A DNA stretch of 5,815 nucleotides from positions 1 through 5,815 of the forward strand of contig URLB01000119.1 of assembly GCA_900548595.1 (NCBI GenBank), written 5' to 3'. This DNA is from an uncultured Eubacteriales bacterium (lineage in GTDB: Bacteria > Bacillota > Clostridia > Lachnospirales > Anaerotignaceae). Below the pieces are notes generated by a model. It had not been told where the DNA came from. It was given only the letters and a program-made list of their open reading frames with translations, and did not search any database. Below, in pieces: positions 5,666 to 5,815 of this stretch (within the stretch, counting starts at the first letter, position 1; every line of letters starts with the position of its first letter). The position numbers and the translations under genes were made by a program.

Positions 5666-5815
5666 TTATTCCTCCTGAGATGATGTCATATTTTTATTGT
5701 TCCAATGTTTTTTCCATTTTTCCTTTTTTATATATCTTCCGTAGGTAACAACCGAAAATGTCGGTGATAATATCCATGTAACCGCAATTCCCCTAAGCGC
5801 CAACGGCGTCATATG
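5666..5815 (-). CDS. C-terminal fragment of a membrane protein, possibly a MATE-type transporter
   Basis: An open frame enters from the right edge and ends at TAA (5668-5666), leaving the last 49 residues. It shows one hydrophobic helix ('LRGIAVTWILSPTFSVV', with a following Tyr) and then a Lys/Trp-rich basic cytoplasmic tail ('YIKKEKWKKHW') ending in TSSQEE. A final transmembrane helix with a glycine-rich entry followed by a basic Trp-containing tail resembles the C-termini of MATE efflux proteins, but so little is visible that another polytopic transporter is quite possible. The stop lies one base before the plsC start and the plsC ribosome site sits inside its last codons, so it is very probably the preceding gene of the same operon. 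Confidence 0.6.
   Translation of the reverse strand, partial: HMTPLALRGIAVTWILSPTFSVVTYGRYIKKEKWKKHWNNKNMTSSQEE
5671..5676 (-). promoter_or_regulatory. Ribosome binding site of plsC
   Basis: AGGAGG on the minus strand, six bases before the ATG at 5664 and located in the last codons of the preceding ORF, consistent with translational coupling. Confidence 0.88.

Noticed and set aside
5219..5748. Plus-strand open frames opposite plsC
   Set aside because: They are antisense to the NHx4D and FPEGTR coding blocks and show no family features.

Overview
The window is an AT-rich, gene-dense stretch that looks like a low-GC Gram-positive, most likely an anaerobic clostridial Firmicute. This rests on the strong AGGAGG-type ribosome sites, GTG and TTG starts, tight operon packing, and a YhaM-type exoribonuclease, an OmpR/PhoB-type two-component pair and a clostridial-style TfoX N-domain protein. 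I cannot name the genus. I see no rRNA, tRNA, CRISPR array, insertion sequence or phage gene. No gene-free stretch exceeds about 115 bases.

Layout from left to right. (1) 1-531, minus: the N-terminal 177 residues of an RlmD/TrmA-family 23S rRNA m5U methyltransferase, running off the left edge, with a good promoter just upstream. (2) 532-644: an AT-rich divergent intergenic region. (3) 645-995, plus: a small TfoX/Sxy N-terminal-domain protein with a GTG start. (4) 977-1013: a hairpin that ends this gene and, on the other strand, the large operon; it overlaps the stop region of both converging genes. (5) 1013-5815, minus: one long, tightly packed operon. In transcription order it holds the C-terminus of a membrane protein (possibly a MATE-type transporter), a PlsC-like 1-acylglycerol-3-phosphate acyltransferase, an OmpR-family response regulator, its sensor histidine kinase, a YhaM-family 3'-5' exoribonuclease, and two small membrane-anchored ORFs. 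Every junction is an overlap or a gap of at most 10 bases, so the genes are probably co-transcribed and in several places translationally coupled.

The most interesting part is the last two ORFs. The first (98 aa) carries the N-terminal cysteine segment and the G-x3-H motif of a Cas4/RecB-type PD-(D/E)XK nuclease and ends in a transmembrane helix. The second (183 aa) begins with a transmembrane helix and carries the remaining active site (D, E-x-K, Q-x3-Y) and the C-terminal cysteine cluster. Neither is complete alone. Together they supply a full set of Cas4-like catalytic residues and four candidate Fe-S ligands, arranged so that both soluble parts would face the cytoplasm. This looks like a split, membrane-tethered Cas4-like nuclease, without any CRISPR genes in view and next to an RNA/DNA 3'-5' exonuclease. 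A single-gene ancestor broken by a frameshift, or a sequencing error in a T7 run, is the main alternative.

The operon mixes membrane lipid synthesis, envelope sensing and nucleic-acid processing. The sequence does not show whether these jobs are linked or merely share transcription.
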